A stretch of 64,000 bases of DNA from NCBI RefSeq assembly GCF_000012985.1, contig NC_007645.1, positions 2,758,501-2,822,500 on the forward strand, given 5' to 3'. Position numbers and translations under genes: made by a program. Within the stretch, counting starts at the first letter, position 1. Every line of letters starts with the position of its first letter. The stretch comes from Hahella chejuensis KCTC 2396. GTDB lineage: Bacteria; Pseudomonadota; Gammaproteobacteria; Pseudomonadales; Oleiphilaceae. Positions 19,924-29,964 of this stretch are shown one piece after another. The notes below the pieces were generated by a model. It ran no database searches. It worked only from the letters and a program-made list of their open reading frames with translations, and was not told the origin of the DNA.

Positions 19924-20802
19924 ATGTCAGCAGGACGTCGCTTTCGCAAAGCGCTAGAAGATAACCAGCCGCTGCAAATTGTCGGGGCTATCAACGCCTA
20001 TTGCGCAATGATGGCGGAAAGAGTGGGGCATCAGGCTATATATCTGTCAGGTGGTGGCGTGGCCAATGCGTCATTTGGGCTTCCTGACCTGGGAATGACC
20101 AGTATGAATGATGTCCTGGAGGATGTGCGCAGAATTACAGCGGCGTCAGAACTTCCCTTGTTGGTCGATATCGATACGGGGTGGGGCGGCGCTTTCAATA
20201 TCTCGCGTACGGTCAAAGAAATGATTCGCGCTGGCGCTGCGGCGGTTCACATCGAAGATCAGGTGGCGCAAAAACGCTGTGGGCACAGACCTAATAAAGA
20301 AATCGTCAGCCAGGAAGAAATGGTGGATCGTATAAAAGCCGCGGCGGACGCGCGTACGGATAAAGACTTCTTCATCATGGCGCGAACGGATGCGTTTGCT
20401 CAGGAAGGATTGCAGGCGGCGATTGATCGCGCAGGCGCCTGCCTGGAGGCGGGCGCTGACGGCATCTTCGCTGAAGCGGTGACGGAGCTGGAGCATTACC
20501 AGGCCTTCTCAAATGCGTTAAGCGCCCCGATTTTGGCCAACATTACCGAGTTCGGACAAACCCCGTTGTACAACAAGGCTGAGCTGGCCGCTGTTGGTGT
20601 GGCGATGGTTTTGTATCCACTGAGCGCTTTCAGGGCGATGAACCGCGCTGCTCTGAATGTCTATGAAAACATTTTGAGTAAGGGCGATCAGAAGGAAGTG
20701 GTCGATTCCATGCAGACCCGTATGGAGCTGTACGATTTTCTTGGGTATCACGATTACGAGAAGAAACTGGATGCGCTGTTTGCGGCGGGAAAAAACAAAT
20801 AA
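19924..20802 (+). CDS. prpB: 2-methylisocitrate lyase
   Basis: PrpB cleaves 2-methylisocitrate into succinate and pyruvate, the last step of the methylcitrate cycle. The start is ATG 19924 behind CAGGGGG, because family proteins begin a few residues before FRxAL; the frame is open upstream without family similarity. Motifs: [40 protein letters not shown] (the KRCGH signature with catalytic cysteine) and MARTDAFA. It has 292 residues, normal for the family. Confidence 0.95.
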   Translation: MSAGRRFRKALEDNQPLQIVGAINAYCAMMAERVGHQAIYLSGGGVANASFGLPDLGMTSMNDVLEDVRRITAASELPLLVDIDTGWGGAFNISRTVKEMIRAGAAAVHIEDQVAQKRCGHRPNKEIVSQEEMVDRIKAAADARTDKDFFIMARTDAFAQEGLQAAIDRAGACLEAGADGIFAEAVTELEHYQAFSNALSAPILANITEFGQTPLYNKAELAAVGVAMVLYPLSAFRAMNRAALNVYENILSKGDQKEVVDSMQTRMELYDFLGYHDYEKKLDALFAAGKNK

Positions 20803-20880
20803 CTCATTAATCGCTGCAAGCATTGAGTTTTCGCTTTGGCGGAACTCTTAAAACAGTCTGATGCAAGAGGAGAATTTACA

Positions 20881-22008
20881 ATGGCGGAAAAAAATATTGG
20901 AGGCGCAGGCCTGAGAGGTCAGGTCGCAGGACAGACGGCGCTATGCACAGTTGGGCAGTCGGGGCATGGTTTGACCTACCGGGGATACGGTATTGAGGTA
21001 CTTGCCGACAAGGCTGAATTTGAGGAAGTGGCCTACTTGCTGTTGCGAGGTAAGTTGCCTAATCAGGCGGAATTGGATGCATACAAAGCGAAACTGAAAT
21101 CGCTGCGGTCGCTGCCTCAGGCTTTGAGGGAGGTGCTGGAGCGCATTCCTGCTGATGCGCACCCCATGGACGTGATGAGAACCGGGTGTTCCATGTTGGG
21201 CGTATTGGAGACCGAAGCCGATTTTTCGCAGCAGGATGACCATATCGACCGCATGTTGGCGCTATTCCCGTCCATCATCTGTTATTGGCATCGTTTTAGT
21301 CAGGATGGTGTGCGAATTGAGACGGAAACTGATGATGACTCAATAGGCGCGCACTTCCTGCATATGCTGCACGGCCGCACACCTGACGCTCTGCATGAGA
21401 AGGTAATGCACGCCTCTCTTATTCTGTATGCAGAGCATGAGTTCAATGCGTCCACCTTCACTGCGAGGGTGTGCGCTTCCACGTTGTCGGATATCCACTC
21501 CTGCATTACCGGCGCCATTGGCTCGCTGCGCGGACCCTTGCACGGCGGCGCCAATGAAGCGGCGATGGCTATGATCGAGAAATTCAAGAGCCCTGACGAC
21601 GCGGAAGAGCAGATTATGGGCATGTTGGAGCGCAAGGAGAAAATCATGGGTTTCGGTCACGCCATCTATCGTGAGTCCGATCCCCGCAACGCCATTATTA
21701 AAAAATGGGCGCAGAAGCTGTCGGAAGAAGTGGGCGATAAGGTGCTCTATCCTGTTTCCGCGCGTTGTGAAGAAGTCATGTGGCGTGAGAAGAAACTGTT
21801 CTGCAATGCGGACTTTTTCCATGCTTCCGCCTACCACTTCATGGGCATTCCCACTGAGCTGTTTACGCCGATTTTTGTTATGTCGCGCCTGACAGGTTGG
21901 GCTGCGCATGTCAAAGAGCAACGTGAGAACAATCGCATCATTCGGCCTTCGGCGGATTATACCGGTCCGGAATCCGCGGAATGGACCCCGATTGAGCAGC
22001 GTCATTAA
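20881..22008 (+). CDS. prpC: 2-methylcitrate synthase
   Basis: PrpC condenses propionyl-CoA with oxaloacetate. The start is ATG 20881 with AGAGGAGAAT upstream; an in-frame upstream start would add 15 residues. Citrate-synthase motifs: GSLRGPLHGGANE, GFGHAIYRESDPR and a C-terminal RPSADYTG. The 375-residue length and the gene order between prpB and prpD point to the methylcitrate enzyme, not GltA. Confidence 0.94.
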   Translation: MAEKNIGGAGLRGQVAGQTALCTVGQSGHGLTYRGYGIEVLADKAEFEEVAYLLLRGKLPNQAELDAYKAKLKSLRSLPQALREVLERIPADAHPMDVMRTGCSMLGVLETEADFSQQDDHIDRMLALFPSIICYWHRFSQDGVRIETETDDDSIGAHFLHMLHGRTPDALHEKVMHASLILYAEHEFNASTFTARVCASTLSDIHSCITGAIGSLRGPLHGGANEAAMAMIEKFKSPDDAEEQIMGMLERKEKIMGFGHAIYRESDPRNAIIKKWAQKLSEEVGDKVLYPVSARCEEVMWREKKLFCNADFFHASAYHFMGIPTELFTPIFVMSRLTGWAAHVKEQRENNRIIRPSADYTGPESAEWTPIEQRH

Positions 22009-22038
22009 TACGAATAACCAAGTTGAGGAAGAAAGAGA

Positions 22039-23523
22039 ATGGGTGCGAATGTAGATCTGAATGATCGTCCTGATTATGACAAGGTCATTCAGGATATTGC
22101 CGACTATGTGCTGAATTTCAAAATCGAATCCCAGGAAGCGCTGGATACCGCAAGAAACTGCCTGATGGACACCCTTGGATGCGGTCTGTTGGCGCTGAGA
22201 TTTCCGGAGTGCACCAAGCACTTGGGGCCGATTGTGGAAGGTACGGTGGTGCCCAATGGCGCCCGTGTTCCTGGCACTCAATTCCGTTTGGACCCCGTAA
22301 AGGCGGCTTGGGATATTGGTTGTATCATTCGTTGGTTGGATTACAACGATACCTGGCTGGCGGCGGAGTGGGGGCATCCCTCCGATAACCTGGGCGGCAT
22401 CTTGGCGGTGGCGGACTATTTGTCTCAGAAGCGCGTCGCTGCAGGGAAAGAGCCTCTGACAATGCGTGATGTCCTGGAAGCCATGATTATGGCTCATGAA
22501 ATCCAGGGCGTCATTGCTCTTGATAACAGCTTCAACCGCGTAGGGCTGTGCCACGTGTTATTGGTGCGCATTGCTTCCACCGCTGTGGTGACCAAGCTGA
22601 AAGGCGGAGATAGAGAGCAAATTATGGCGGCGGTTTCGCAAGCTTGGGTAGATGGCTCTTCCTTGCGTACATACCGTCATGCGCCGAATGCCGGCTCCCG
22701 CAAGTCATGGGCCGCGGGCGACGCGACGTCGCGGGCGGTGCGTCTGGCTGATATCAGCATGCGAGGGGAAATGGGCATCCCTGGCGTTCTGACAGCGCCG
22801 CAGTGGGGCTTTTATGACGTTTCCTTCAGCAAGACCGTAGCGGACCAGAAAGTAAAAGCGCCTGAAGATCGCGTATTCAAGTTCCAGAGAGATTACGGTT
22901 CATACGTGATGGAAAACGTGCTGTTCAAGATCTCTTTCCCTGCGGAATTCCATTCCCAAACAGCGGCGGAGGCGGCGGTTACATTGCACCCTCAGGTTAA
23001 GGACCGTTTGCAGGATATCGATAAAATCGTCATTACGACTCACGAGTCCGCTATTCGCATCATCTCCAAAGTTGGGCCTCTGGCGAACGCGGCGGATCGT
23101 GACCACTGTCTGCAGTACATGACAGCGGTGCCCCTGGCGTTCGGTAATCTGGTGGCGGAGCATTATGAGGATGATTTCCATGCGGCGAACCCGATTATCG
23201 ATGAGCTGCGCAACAAAATGGAAATCGTAGAGGATAAGCGCTACAGCCAGGAGTATCACGAGCCGGACAAGCGTTCCATCGCCAATGCGTTGCAGGTGTT
23301 CTTTAAAGACGGAACTTCCACGGATAAGGTTGAAGTGGAATATCCGATTGGGCACCGCCGTCGTCGCGAGGAAGGTATTCCTTTATTGGAGAAAAAATTC
23401 CGCGCCAATCTGGCGACGCGTTTTCCTGGTAAACGTTGCGAGGATATCTTCGCCTTGTGTAAGGATCAGCAAAAACTGGAGGCGACTCCCGTTAACGAAT
23501 TCATGGATCTATTCGTTATCTAG
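22039..23523 (+). CDS. prpD: 2-methylcitrate dehydratase
   Basis: PrpD dehydrates 2-methylcitrate to 2-methyl-cis-aconitate. The 494-residue protein has the MmgE/PrpD fold features: [12 protein letters not shown] near the N-terminus, [28 protein letters not shown] and [26 protein letters not shown] precedes the ATG. This is the cofactor-independent E. coli-type enzyme; no acnD or prpF lies beside it. A strong terminator follows. Confidence 0.95.
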   Translation: MGANVDLNDRPDYDKVIQDIADYVLNFKIESQEALDTARNCLMDTLGCGLLALRFPECTKHLGPIVEGTVVPNGARVPGTQFRLDPVKAAWDIGCIIRWLDYNDTWLAAEWGHPSDNLGGILAVADYLSQKRVAAGKEPLTMRDVLEAMIMAHEIQGVIALDNSFNRVGLCHVLLVRIASTAVVTKLKGGDREQIMAAVSQAWVDGSSLRTYRHAPNAGSRKSWAAGDATSRAVRLADISMRGEMGIPGVLTAPQWGFYDVSFSKTVADQKVKAPEDRVFKFQRDYGSYVMENVLFKISFPAEFHSQTAAEAAVTLHPQVKDRLQDIDKIVITTHESAIRIISKVGPLANAADRDHCLQYMTAVPLAFGNLVAEHYEDDFHAANPIIDELRNKMEIVEDKRYSQEYHEPDKRSIANALQVFFKDGTSTDKVEVEYPIGHRRRREEGIPLLEKKFRANLATRFPGKRCEDIFALCKDQQKLEATPVNEFMDLFVI

Positions 23524-23571
23524 TTCTTGTGAATATGCGCCGCCCGGGTTAGAAGAGGGCGGCGTCAAAAT

Positions 23572-23599
23572 AAAAAAGCGCGAGAATCCGCGCTTTTTT
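23572..23599. terminator. Bidirectional intrinsic terminator
   Basis: A perfect 11-bp stem (23572-23582 with 23589-23599) with a 6-base loop. The arms end in runs of six A and six T, so both strands give a GC stem followed by U residues. It separates prpD from the convergent nucleotide-sugar dehydrogenase gene. Confidence 0.9.
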
Positions 23600-23620
23600 G
23601 TGTGCTGGTTTCAGCTAGCC

Positions 23621-24898
23621 CTACAGGCGCCCGTCCACCGCGTCTTTCGGCAGTACGTATTTGACGTCGAAGAGGACATGGTTGTCTTTGCCGAGTTTGC
23701 GGATATTTTCTATACCCATGTCTTTAAATTGCTTGTGCGCCACAGTGAGAATGATGGCGTCGTAATGATTTTCTTTTAATTCTGGAATGACGCGAATGCC
23801 ATATTCGTGTTCCGCCTCCGCGGGGCTGGCCCATGGGTCGTAGACATCCACGTTGGCGTTATATGACTTAAACGCGCTGATAACGTCGACTACGCGAGTG
23901 TTGCGGATGTCTGGGCAGTTCTCTTTGAAGGTCAATCCCAATACCAGGATATTGGCTTCCGCCACATGTTGTTTGCGTTGCGTCATCATGCGGATGACGC
24001 GCTCCGCTACATGCTGGCCCATGCCGTCGTTAATGCGACGGCCGGATAGTATGATTTCGGGGTGGTGGCCGACCGCCTGGGCTTTGTAGGTCAGGTAGTA
24101 AGGATCGACGCCAATGCAATGACCTCCTACCAAACCGGGACGGAAGGGGAGAAAGTTCCACTTGGTGCCGGCGGCTTCCAATACTTCTAAAGTGTCGATG
24201 CCAAGCTTTTCGAAAATCAATGACAGCTCATTGATCAGCGCAATATTGACGTCGCGCTGCGTGTTCTCGATGACCTTGGCCGCTTCCGCCACTTTGATGC
24301 TGCTTGCTTTGTGGGTGCCGGCGATAATAATGGATGCGTAGAGTTCGTCTATGTACTGTGCAACCTCGGGAGTAGAGCCGGAGGTAACCTTCAAGATGTT
24401 AATGACCCTGTGCTCTTTATCCCCGGGGTTGATGCGCTCGGGGCTGTAGCCGGCGAAAAAGTCCTGGTTGAACGTCAATCCAGAAACTTCTTCAAGTATG
24501 GGAACGCAGACTTCTTCTGTTGCGCCAGGATAAACGGTGGATTCGTAAATGACGACGTCATCTTTTTTCAGCACTTTGCCGATTGCGCGGCTGGCTGATT
24601 GTAATGGTCTTAGATCGGGTGTTTTGAAGTCGTCGATAGGGGTTGGGACGGTGACAATGTAAACATTACAGGATTGTATATCTTCAAGTTTGCTGCTGTA
24701 GGAAAGTTTGTTTGCTTCAGCAAGCAGTTCGGGTTCCACTTCCAATGTGCTGTCTTTACCGGATTTCAGCTCCTCAATACGGGCGGCGTTGATGTCAAAG
24801 CCTACGGTGGAGAACTTCTTGCCGAACTCGACGGCCAGTGGCAGGCCAACATAACCCAGGCCCACAACTGCAATTTTTGCGTTCCTCAAATCTGTCAT
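23621..24898 (-). CDS. Nucleotide-sugar 6-dehydrogenase (UDP-HexNAc type, TviB/WbpO-like)
   Basis: Oxidises a UDP-N-acetylhexosamine to its uronic acid with two NAD+. The 425-residue protein has the NAD motif [12 protein letters not shown] near residue 11, the middle-domain catalytic cysteine C261 in [15 protein letters not shown], and the C-terminal domain with [15 protein letters not shown]. The PYYLTYKA pattern and the length resemble TviB/WbpO (UDP-GalNAc or GlcNAc) more than UDP-glucose dehydrogenases. It stands at the edge of the exopolysaccharide region, divergent from the main operon, and should supply an acidic amino sugar. Exact substrate uncertain. Confidence 0.88.
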   Translation of the reverse strand: MTDLRNAKIAVVGLGYVGLPLAVEFGKKFSTVGFDINAARIEELKSGKDSTLEVEPELLAEANKLSYSSKLEDIQSCNVYIVTVPTPIDDFKTPDLRPLQSASRAIGKVLKKDDVVIYESTVYPGATEEVCVPILEEVSGLTFNQDFFAGYSPERINPGDKEHRVINILKVTSGSTPEVAQYIDELYASIIIAGTHKASSIKVAEAAKVIENTQRDVNIALINELSLIFEKLGIDTLEVLEAAGTKWNFLPFRPGLVGGHCIGVDPYYLTYKAQAVGHHPEIILSGRRINDGMGQHVAERVIRMMTQRKQHVAEANILVLGLTFKENCPDIRNTRVVDVISAFKSYNANVDVYDPWASPAEAEHEYGIRVIPELKENHYDAIILTVAHKQFKDMGIENIRKLGKDNHVLFDVKYVLPKDAVDGRL

Positions 24899-24961
24899 TG
24901 GAAACCCTTTAAGCGAGATAGTAGTAGTATTTTATTTAATAAATCGAACTATAATGAGCGT

Positions 24962-25005
24962 CCGTCGTTAGACGGTCTCCCCGGAAGCCCTTGGCGGTTC
25001 CGGGG
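24962..25005. promoter_or_regulatory. Tandem hairpins in the leader of the exopolysaccharide operon
   Basis: CCGTC-GTTA-GACGG (24962-24975) is followed by a perfect 8-bp stem CCCCGGAA/TTCCGGGG (24979-24986 with 24998-25005) over an 11-base loop. They lie in the ~400-bp divergent gap (24899-25306), which holds no gene. A perfect palindrome AACTTAAGTT stands at 25224-25233 in the AT-rich part nearer the operon start. I could not place a convincing -35/-10 pair. Confidence 0.4.
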
Positions 25006-25306
25006 AAACTCAGGAAACAGCCCGCGCATTCGTTATCGGATCATGCGCTTAAGGCTAAATCATTCAAGACTTCGTTTGAGCTGATTCGCGCATATCGACC
25101 ATGGCGACAATATCAAGCGAACTCTTGAGAAATTTAGCCGAAGCGCGTCGCCGCGCAAGTATATCGGAAAATACGCGCCAAGATATTTGAATTTAGTTTA
25201 ACAATACTCTTTTGTATTTGCTTAACTTAAGTTGTCCGAAAAAATTTGATAGCATGAGCGGCCCTCAAGTCTAGGCTGCAAGTCCGTGTTGGTAAGGAGA
25301 AAAGGC

Positions 25307-26716
25307 TTGGCCCACGTACGTATATTCCGGCATTACATACATTTGCCCTACATTATTATGGGCGTCGCGGACCTGGTGGTCTTAGGCGCAGTATTTTACT
25401 GTGGCGTTTTCTTTCGTTATTTCGGCGAAATCAATTTTTTCCTCGATAACTATCAGGTCGCTATTCCCGAGGCGCTGACCTTTGCGTTGGTTAACCTTAT
25501 CATCATGATCGCAATGGGGGTCTATCCCGCCAAAACCCAAGAGGGTATGTCCGGCATGATGTTGAGAACGATATTTTCGATTCTCATGTCCGCCGCAGGT
25601 TTGTCCTTTTTATTTTACGTAACTGAATCCTGGTTATGGTATTTCGGCAAGGGCGTTTTGGCGCTTTCCTCGGTCCTGGCGATTTTTATCCTGGGCATCT
25701 CCCGCAGTCTGTTCCTGTTTTTCGCTAATGAACAAAGCTTCAAGCGCAATGTTTTAGTGCTCGGCGCAGGAAACCGCGCGAGCAATCTTTACGAGGACTT
25801 AAAGGAGCCCCTGGATCGCCGAGGCGTTGAGTTAATGGGGTTTGTGCCGGGGCTGGACGAAGAGCTCAAGGTGCCTGAGCCGAAAGTGTTGAGAATTCCT
25901 GGAACTCTGAAGGATTATATTTTGAATCATCCGGTCGATGAGATTGTTATCGCCCTGGATGACCGCAGAAAGAAGCTGCCGCTGGATGACTTGCTTGAAT
26001 GCAAGATGGAAGGCGTGCATATCGTGGACGCCCCTACGTTTCTGGAGCGCGAAGGCCGTAAGGTGGCGCTTGATCTGATTCAGCCAAGCTGGATGATCTT
26101 TGCTGATGGATTCGGGGCGGTTTCCACTCGCAGCATCACCAAGCGCGGCTTTGATATTTTATCCAGCCTGAGCCTGTTGCTCGTGACTTGGCCTATTATG
26201 TTACTGACGGTGCTCGCTATTAAGCTTGAGGAAGGCTGGTCTGCTCCAGTGTTGTATAAGCAAGAGCGGGTTGGGCTAAACGGTCGTCCGTTCCCAGTCA
26301 TGAAGTTTCGTAGCATGAGGGTTGATGCGGAGAAGCATGGCGCCGTCTGGGCGCAGAAAAACGACACTCGCGTGACCCGTGTTGGCGGTTTTATTCGTAA
26401 AGTGCGTATCGACGAGCTGCCGCAAATTTTTAATGTTTTGTTAGGAGATATGGCTGTGGTTGGGCCGCGTCCAGAGAGGCCCATTTTTGTGGAAAAGCTT
26501 TCGGAAAAGATTCCTTACTATAACGAAAGGCATAGAGTGAAGCCCGGTATCACCGGTTGGGCGCAACTCTGTTTCGCTTACGCCGATAGTGAGGAGGACA
26601 CCAAGGAGAAGCTGCGGTATGATTTATACTACATTAAGAATCAGAGTCTACTGCTTGATTTAATTGTATTAATTCAGACCGTTGAGGTTATTTTGTTTAA
26701 GAAAGGCTCCCGGTAA
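25307..26716 (+). CDS. Priming sugar transferase, XrtA/PEP-CTERM-associated (EpsB-like)
   Basis: Membrane phosphoglycosyl transferase that starts the repeat unit by moving a sugar phosphate to undecaprenyl phosphate. I choose TTG 25307, preceded by AAGGAGA at the right distance and giving the family-like beginning AHVRIFRHYI; GTG 25286 is the longer option. N-terminal helices and a CoA-binding-like middle domain (VLVLGAGNRASNL) precede the bacterial sugar transferase domain with KRGFDI, YKQERVGLNGRPFPVMKFRSM and DELPQIFNVLLGDMAVVGPRPERP. It resembles the sugar transferase class tied to exosortase A loci and heads a long operon. Confidence 0.88.
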   Translation: MAHVRIFRHYIHLPYIIMGVADLVVLGAVFYCGVFFRYFGEINFFLDNYQVAIPEALTFALVNLIIMIAMGVYPAKTQEGMSGMMLRTIFSILMSAAGLSFLFYVTESWLWYFGKGVLALSSVLAIFILGISRSLFLFFANEQSFKRNVLVLGAGNRASNLYEDLKEPLDRRGVELMGFVPGLDEELKVPEPKVLRIPGTLKDYILNHPVDEIVIALDDRRKKLPLDDLLECKMEGVHIVDAPTFLEREGRKVALDLIQPSWMIFADGFGAVSTRSITKRGFDILSSLSLLLVTWPIMLLTVLAIKLEEGWSAPVLYKQERVGLNGRPFPVMKFRSMRVDAEKHGAVWAQKNDTRVTRVGGFIRKVRIDELPQIFNVLLGDMAVVGPRPERPIFVEKLSEKIPYYNERHRVKPGITGWAQLCFAYADSEEDTKEKLRYDLYYIKNQSLLLDLIVLIQTVEVILFKKGSR

Positions 26717-26852
26717 GCGGGCGCTCGGGTTTTTAACATTGGCATCATTGTTTTGAAGTATTTAGCAGGGCGTAATGTTGGAAAACTATCCGGAAAACCC
26801 TGGCTGCTGAAGAGCCGCATTGGATTCAACTGCTGATTAACTTGGGATACTA

Positions 26853-27491
26853 ATGATGAATATTAACGCCTTGAAAATATGCGTTCTGGCATTACTGGCT
26901 GTGCTGTTCAGCGCCTGCAGCACGGTTAAGCCTTCCGATAATGCTCTGGTTAGCGCCGCTCTGAAAGATCGGCCTAAGATGCTGGAGTCGTATATTCTGG
27001 GGCCTGGCGATGTGGTTAACATTAATGTTTGGCGTAACCCTGAGCTATCAGGAAGCGTGCCAATTAGGCCGGATGGCAAATTGTCTACGACGCTGGTTGG
27101 CGATATCGTAGCGTCCGGAAAAACTCCGGCTCAGTTGGCTGAGGAAATCAAGCAAAAGCTGTCGGTATATATCCGTGAGCCTCAAGTCAGCGTTGTCGTC
27201 ACTGGAATGCAGAGCTATGAGTTTTCCAGTCGCGTACGTGTGACCGGCGCGGTGAAGTCGCCCATTTCCATTCCTTATCGTCATGGAATGACCGTCATGG
27301 ATGTTGTGCTGACGGCTGGCGGGCTGAATGATTTCGCAAATGGAGACAGCAGCGTGCTGTATAGACAGTACCAAGGGAAGAGCGTGATCATTCCTGTAAA
27401 ATTAAATGAAATCTTTCAGGAAGGCGACGTGACCACCAACTACGAGTTGAACCCTGGGGATATAATTACTGTTCCTGAGAAGGTGTTGTAA
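26853..27491 (+). CDS. Short OPX polysaccharide export lipoprotein (Wza-like, XrtA-associated)
   Basis: A periplasmic outer-membrane-polysaccharide-export protein of 212 residues. It has a lipoprotein signal with VLFSACS (lipidation cysteine near residue 24), a Poly_export domain starting YILGPGDVVNINVW, and one SLBB domain (VRVTGAVKSPISIPY). It is much shorter than Wza (about 380) and lacks the C-terminal amphipathic helix that forms Wza's outer-membrane pore, so it must rely on another protein to cross that membrane. The beta-barrel protein encoded at 29965 is the obvious candidate. The start is the first of two adjacent ATG codons. Confidence 0.9.
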   Translation: MMNINALKICVLALLAVLFSACSTVKPSDNALVSAALKDRPKMLESYILGPGDVVNINVWRNPELSGSVPIRPDGKLSTTLVGDIVASGKTPAQLAEEIKQKLSVYIREPQVSVVVTGMQSYEFSSRVRVTGAVKSPISIPYRHGMTVMDVVLTAGGLNDFANGDSSVLYRQYQGKSVIIPVKLNEIFQEGDVTTNYELNPGDIITVPEKVL

Positions 27492-27562
27492 TACGACGCG
27501 GTTGGGGGCGAAATTGAGTTTGAGACTGAACTTTTCTCTTATGACTATGCTGGTGCAATGAT

Positions 27563-29080
27563 ATGGCGGTTCCAATAGATCAGCTACCAAAAGAAGCCTT
27601 CAGGGAGATTCGTTCCCGGAAATGGCTGTCGTTCTTTGTTTTTCTTGCTGTCAGCTTCGGAACGCTTGTCGTGGGCGCATTTTGGCCGCAGCAGTTTACT
27701 TCGCGCGGAGTTATTTATGTGGACGATCAGAATATAATTCGACCACTGATGGAAGGCTCTGCTCTGACCACCAAAGTCAAAGATCACGTGGCTTCTGTAG
27801 AAGAAGTTATGCTATCGAGAAGAGTTCTAACGCGGCTCGCCGAAATGGAAGAAATTTGGGGGACGGTTAAAAGCGAAGCGGCGAAAGAAGGGATTATCAG
27901 CAAAATAAGGAATAATGTCGCTGTTAAGAAAACGGGCGCTCCCAACTTTATTGAGATTGAATATAAAGACTCAACTGCCCAAAGAGTGTTTGATGTAACT
28001 CGGGAGTTGAGTCAGCTATTTATAGATGAGACTGAAAGTAGCAAGCGGGAAGAAAGCCGCAACGCATACGAGTTCGTTGACAAGCAGGTTAAGGCTTATC
28101 AAACCCAACTGCAGGCCTCTGAAGAACGGCTGAAAAATTTCTTACAAGAAAACGTCGATGGTACGGCGGACACGGTTGGCTCCAGAATTTCCTCGCTTGA
28201 GCGTCAGCTTGAAGAGGCTGAGTTGGGAATTAAGGAGGCTATTGCGCAAAGGGACGCGTTACAGTCTCAACTGTCTGGTCAATCCAAAATCGTACGCAGG
28301 GAAGTTGCTGGAGACGCCTACGAGACGCGGATCGAGGAGCTGAATAAGAAGTTGGATTCTCTTAGGTTAATATACCTGGACAGCTATCCTGATATCATTG
28401 CGCTTAAGCAGCAAATCGCGGAGCTGGAAAGGCAGCGTACAGAGGCTCTGTCCAGTGGAAGCGCGTCTGGTTCGCGCTCTGAATCCTCTTTTAACCCAAT
28501 TTATCAAGAGTTGCAGAGTGAGCTGTCCAAAGCTCTGGCGAATATTGACACGCTGCGAACTAGACAGGCCTCCCTCACCGCATTGTTGGAGAGAGAGCGT
28601 ACCCGTATGCAGCGTATTCAGGAGAATGAAGCAAAAATCTCTGAGCTTACTCGGGATTATGAAGTCAACAAGAGCATATATGACGATTTGCTTAAAAGAC
28701 GTGAGAAAGCGCGTGTATCAATGAGGCTCGACGTTGAAGGGCATGGTCTTAGCTATAAGATCCATGAGGCCCCTGCGTATCCCTTGAAACCATCTGGCTT
28801 TACATTCCGGCACTTTGCAGTTGCTGGCCTGTTTTTAGGCATGTTGGCTCCTTTTGGTTTGGCTATTGCGTTTTGCCAAGTTGATCCGAGAGTGCGTACA
28901 GGATCTATTTTGCAGGAAAATACGGGTATCCCTGTGTTGGCGACCATCCCCTATATTTCCACTCCACTGGAACGGAGAATTGACCGACGCCGTACGAAAG
29001 TCATTTTATTCTTGGCTGTGTTGAGTATTGGCGTTTATTTATTGTACGGGTGGATGCGTTATACGGGAGTCGTCTTGTGA
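27563..29080 (+). CDS. Chain-length determinant protein (Wzz/PCP, XrtA-associated)
   Basis: Inner-membrane polysaccharide co-polymerase of 505 residues that sets chain length and links the synthesis and export machinery. N-terminal helix at about 22-42, a long periplasmic coiled-coil region (about 150-400, with heptad-like QASEERLKNFLQ and SLERQLEEAE), a GNVR-like ELTRDYEVNKSIYDDLLKRRE segment, and two C-terminal helices. It has no kinase domain; the ATPase-like partner follows as a separate gene whose GTG overlaps this stop. Confidence 0.88.
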   Translation: MAVPIDQLPKEAFREIRSRKWLSFFVFLAVSFGTLVVGAFWPQQFTSRGVIYVDDQNIIRPLMEGSALTTKVKDHVASVEEVMLSRRVLTRLAEMEEIWGTVKSEAAKEGIISKIRNNVAVKKTGAPNFIEIEYKDSTAQRVFDVTRELSQLFIDETESSKREESRNAYEFVDKQVKAYQTQLQASEERLKNFLQENVDGTADTVGSRISSLERQLEEAELGIKEAIAQRDALQSQLSGQSKIVRREVAGDAYETRIEELNKKLDSLRLIYLDSYPDIIALKQQIAELERQRTEALSSGSASGSRSESSFNPIYQELQSELSKALANIDTLRTRQASLTALLERERTRMQRIQENEAKISELTRDYEVNKSIYDDLLKRREKARVSMRLDVEGHGLSYKIHEAPAYPLKPSGFTFRHFAVAGLFLGMLAPFGLAIAFCQVDPRVRTGSILQENTGIPVLATIPYISTPLERRIDRRRTKVILFLAVLSIGVYLLYGWMRYTGVVL

Positions 29081-29907
29081 GTGATAAGCAAGAGAACACC
29101 AAAAATATCTATGATATCGACAAGGGCGTGGCTCGAACCCAGGATCAGTCTCAGAGTACATCTGCGGACAGAGTCTTAGTCCCGAGCTCTCTGGAAATCA
29201 AATCAGGTAGCGTAGAGCGCTATGTGATTAGCAAGCAAATCGCCAAAATGAGAGAGCCCTCTCTTTTGTCAGTGGATGACCTGAATCAAAAGAGGATAAT
29301 TCATCCAGAGTCCCCTGACCGCGCTATTATCGACAAGTTTAGAGAGCTTCGTACGCGTCTGTTGGAAATCAGTAAGGGAAATAACTTTACCTTGGCTGTT
29401 ACAGGCGTAACTGAAGGATGTGGGGCTTCTTTTGCGGCTGTAAACTTAGCTGCCGCATTTGCGCTGGATAGCAGTAAGACGGCTTTGATTATAGATTGCA
29501 ATTTGAGGGAGCCCTCGCTTCATAATATTCTCGATCTCATGCCTGACCTGGGCGTTACGGACTTTATCGAGGACCCCGATATGGATATAGCATCAGTTAT
29601 ATATCCAACGGGCATTAAAAGATTGCGCCTGATTCCAGCGGGTAGCAGGAGGGAATCTTCTGGGGAGTTTTTTACTTCTTTTCGTATGAGGCAGTTTCTG
29701 CACTCGCTAAGAAAGCGATATCCTGATCGCTTTATTATTCTGGACACACCTTCAATTGCAGTGTCGCCAGATGCGCGGATTATTTCCGAGCTGTGTGATT
29801 TGACATTGGTTGTCGTACCTCATGGAAGGGTTACAGAAAGTCAGATTGTATCCGCTGTGTCGTCGATTCCTTCGCAGAAATGCGCTGGAGTCCTAGTAAA
29901 TGGCTAA
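29077..29907 (+). CDS. BY-kinase-like ParA/CpsD family protein with degenerate P-loop
   Basis: Belongs to the CpsD/CapB/XrtA-associated tyrosine autokinase family by position and fold. The start is GTG 29077 (GGGAG at 29065-29069), within a GTGA overlap; an in-frame ATG nine codons upstream also exists. The Walker A region reads GVTEGCGAS (110-118): the catalytic lysine of the usual GEGKS/T is alanine 117. Walker A' is DCNLR (second acidic residue replaced by N142) and Walker B is FIILDTPS (D223). The C-terminus ends at GVLVNG with no tyrosine cluster. It is probably not an active autokinase but a structural regulator of the Wzz-like protein. Confidence 0.8.
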   Translation: MSDKQENTKNIYDIDKGVARTQDQSQSTSADRVLVPSSLEIKSGSVERYVISKQIAKMREPSLLSVDDLNQKRIIHPESPDRAIIDKFRELRTRLLEISKGNNFTLAVTGVTEGCGASFAAVNLAAAFALDSSKTALIIDCNLREPSLHNILDLMPDLGVTDFIEDPDMDIASVIYPTGIKRLRLIPAGSRRESSGEFFTSFRMRQFLHSLRKRYPDRFIILDTPSIAVSPDARIISELCDLTLVVVPHGRVTESQIVSAVSSIPSQKCAGVLVNG

Positions 29908-29964
29908 TTTTAGTTCAAAAAATCTGTCTTATTTCATGTAACCACCATAAGGATCTGTCCCTTC

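Noticed and set aside
21340-22554. A 404-codon open frame on the minus strand opposite prpC-prpD
   Set aside because: Its translation has no recognisable family, is rich in His, Arg and Gln as expected for a shadow frame, and both plus-strand genes are complete and certain.
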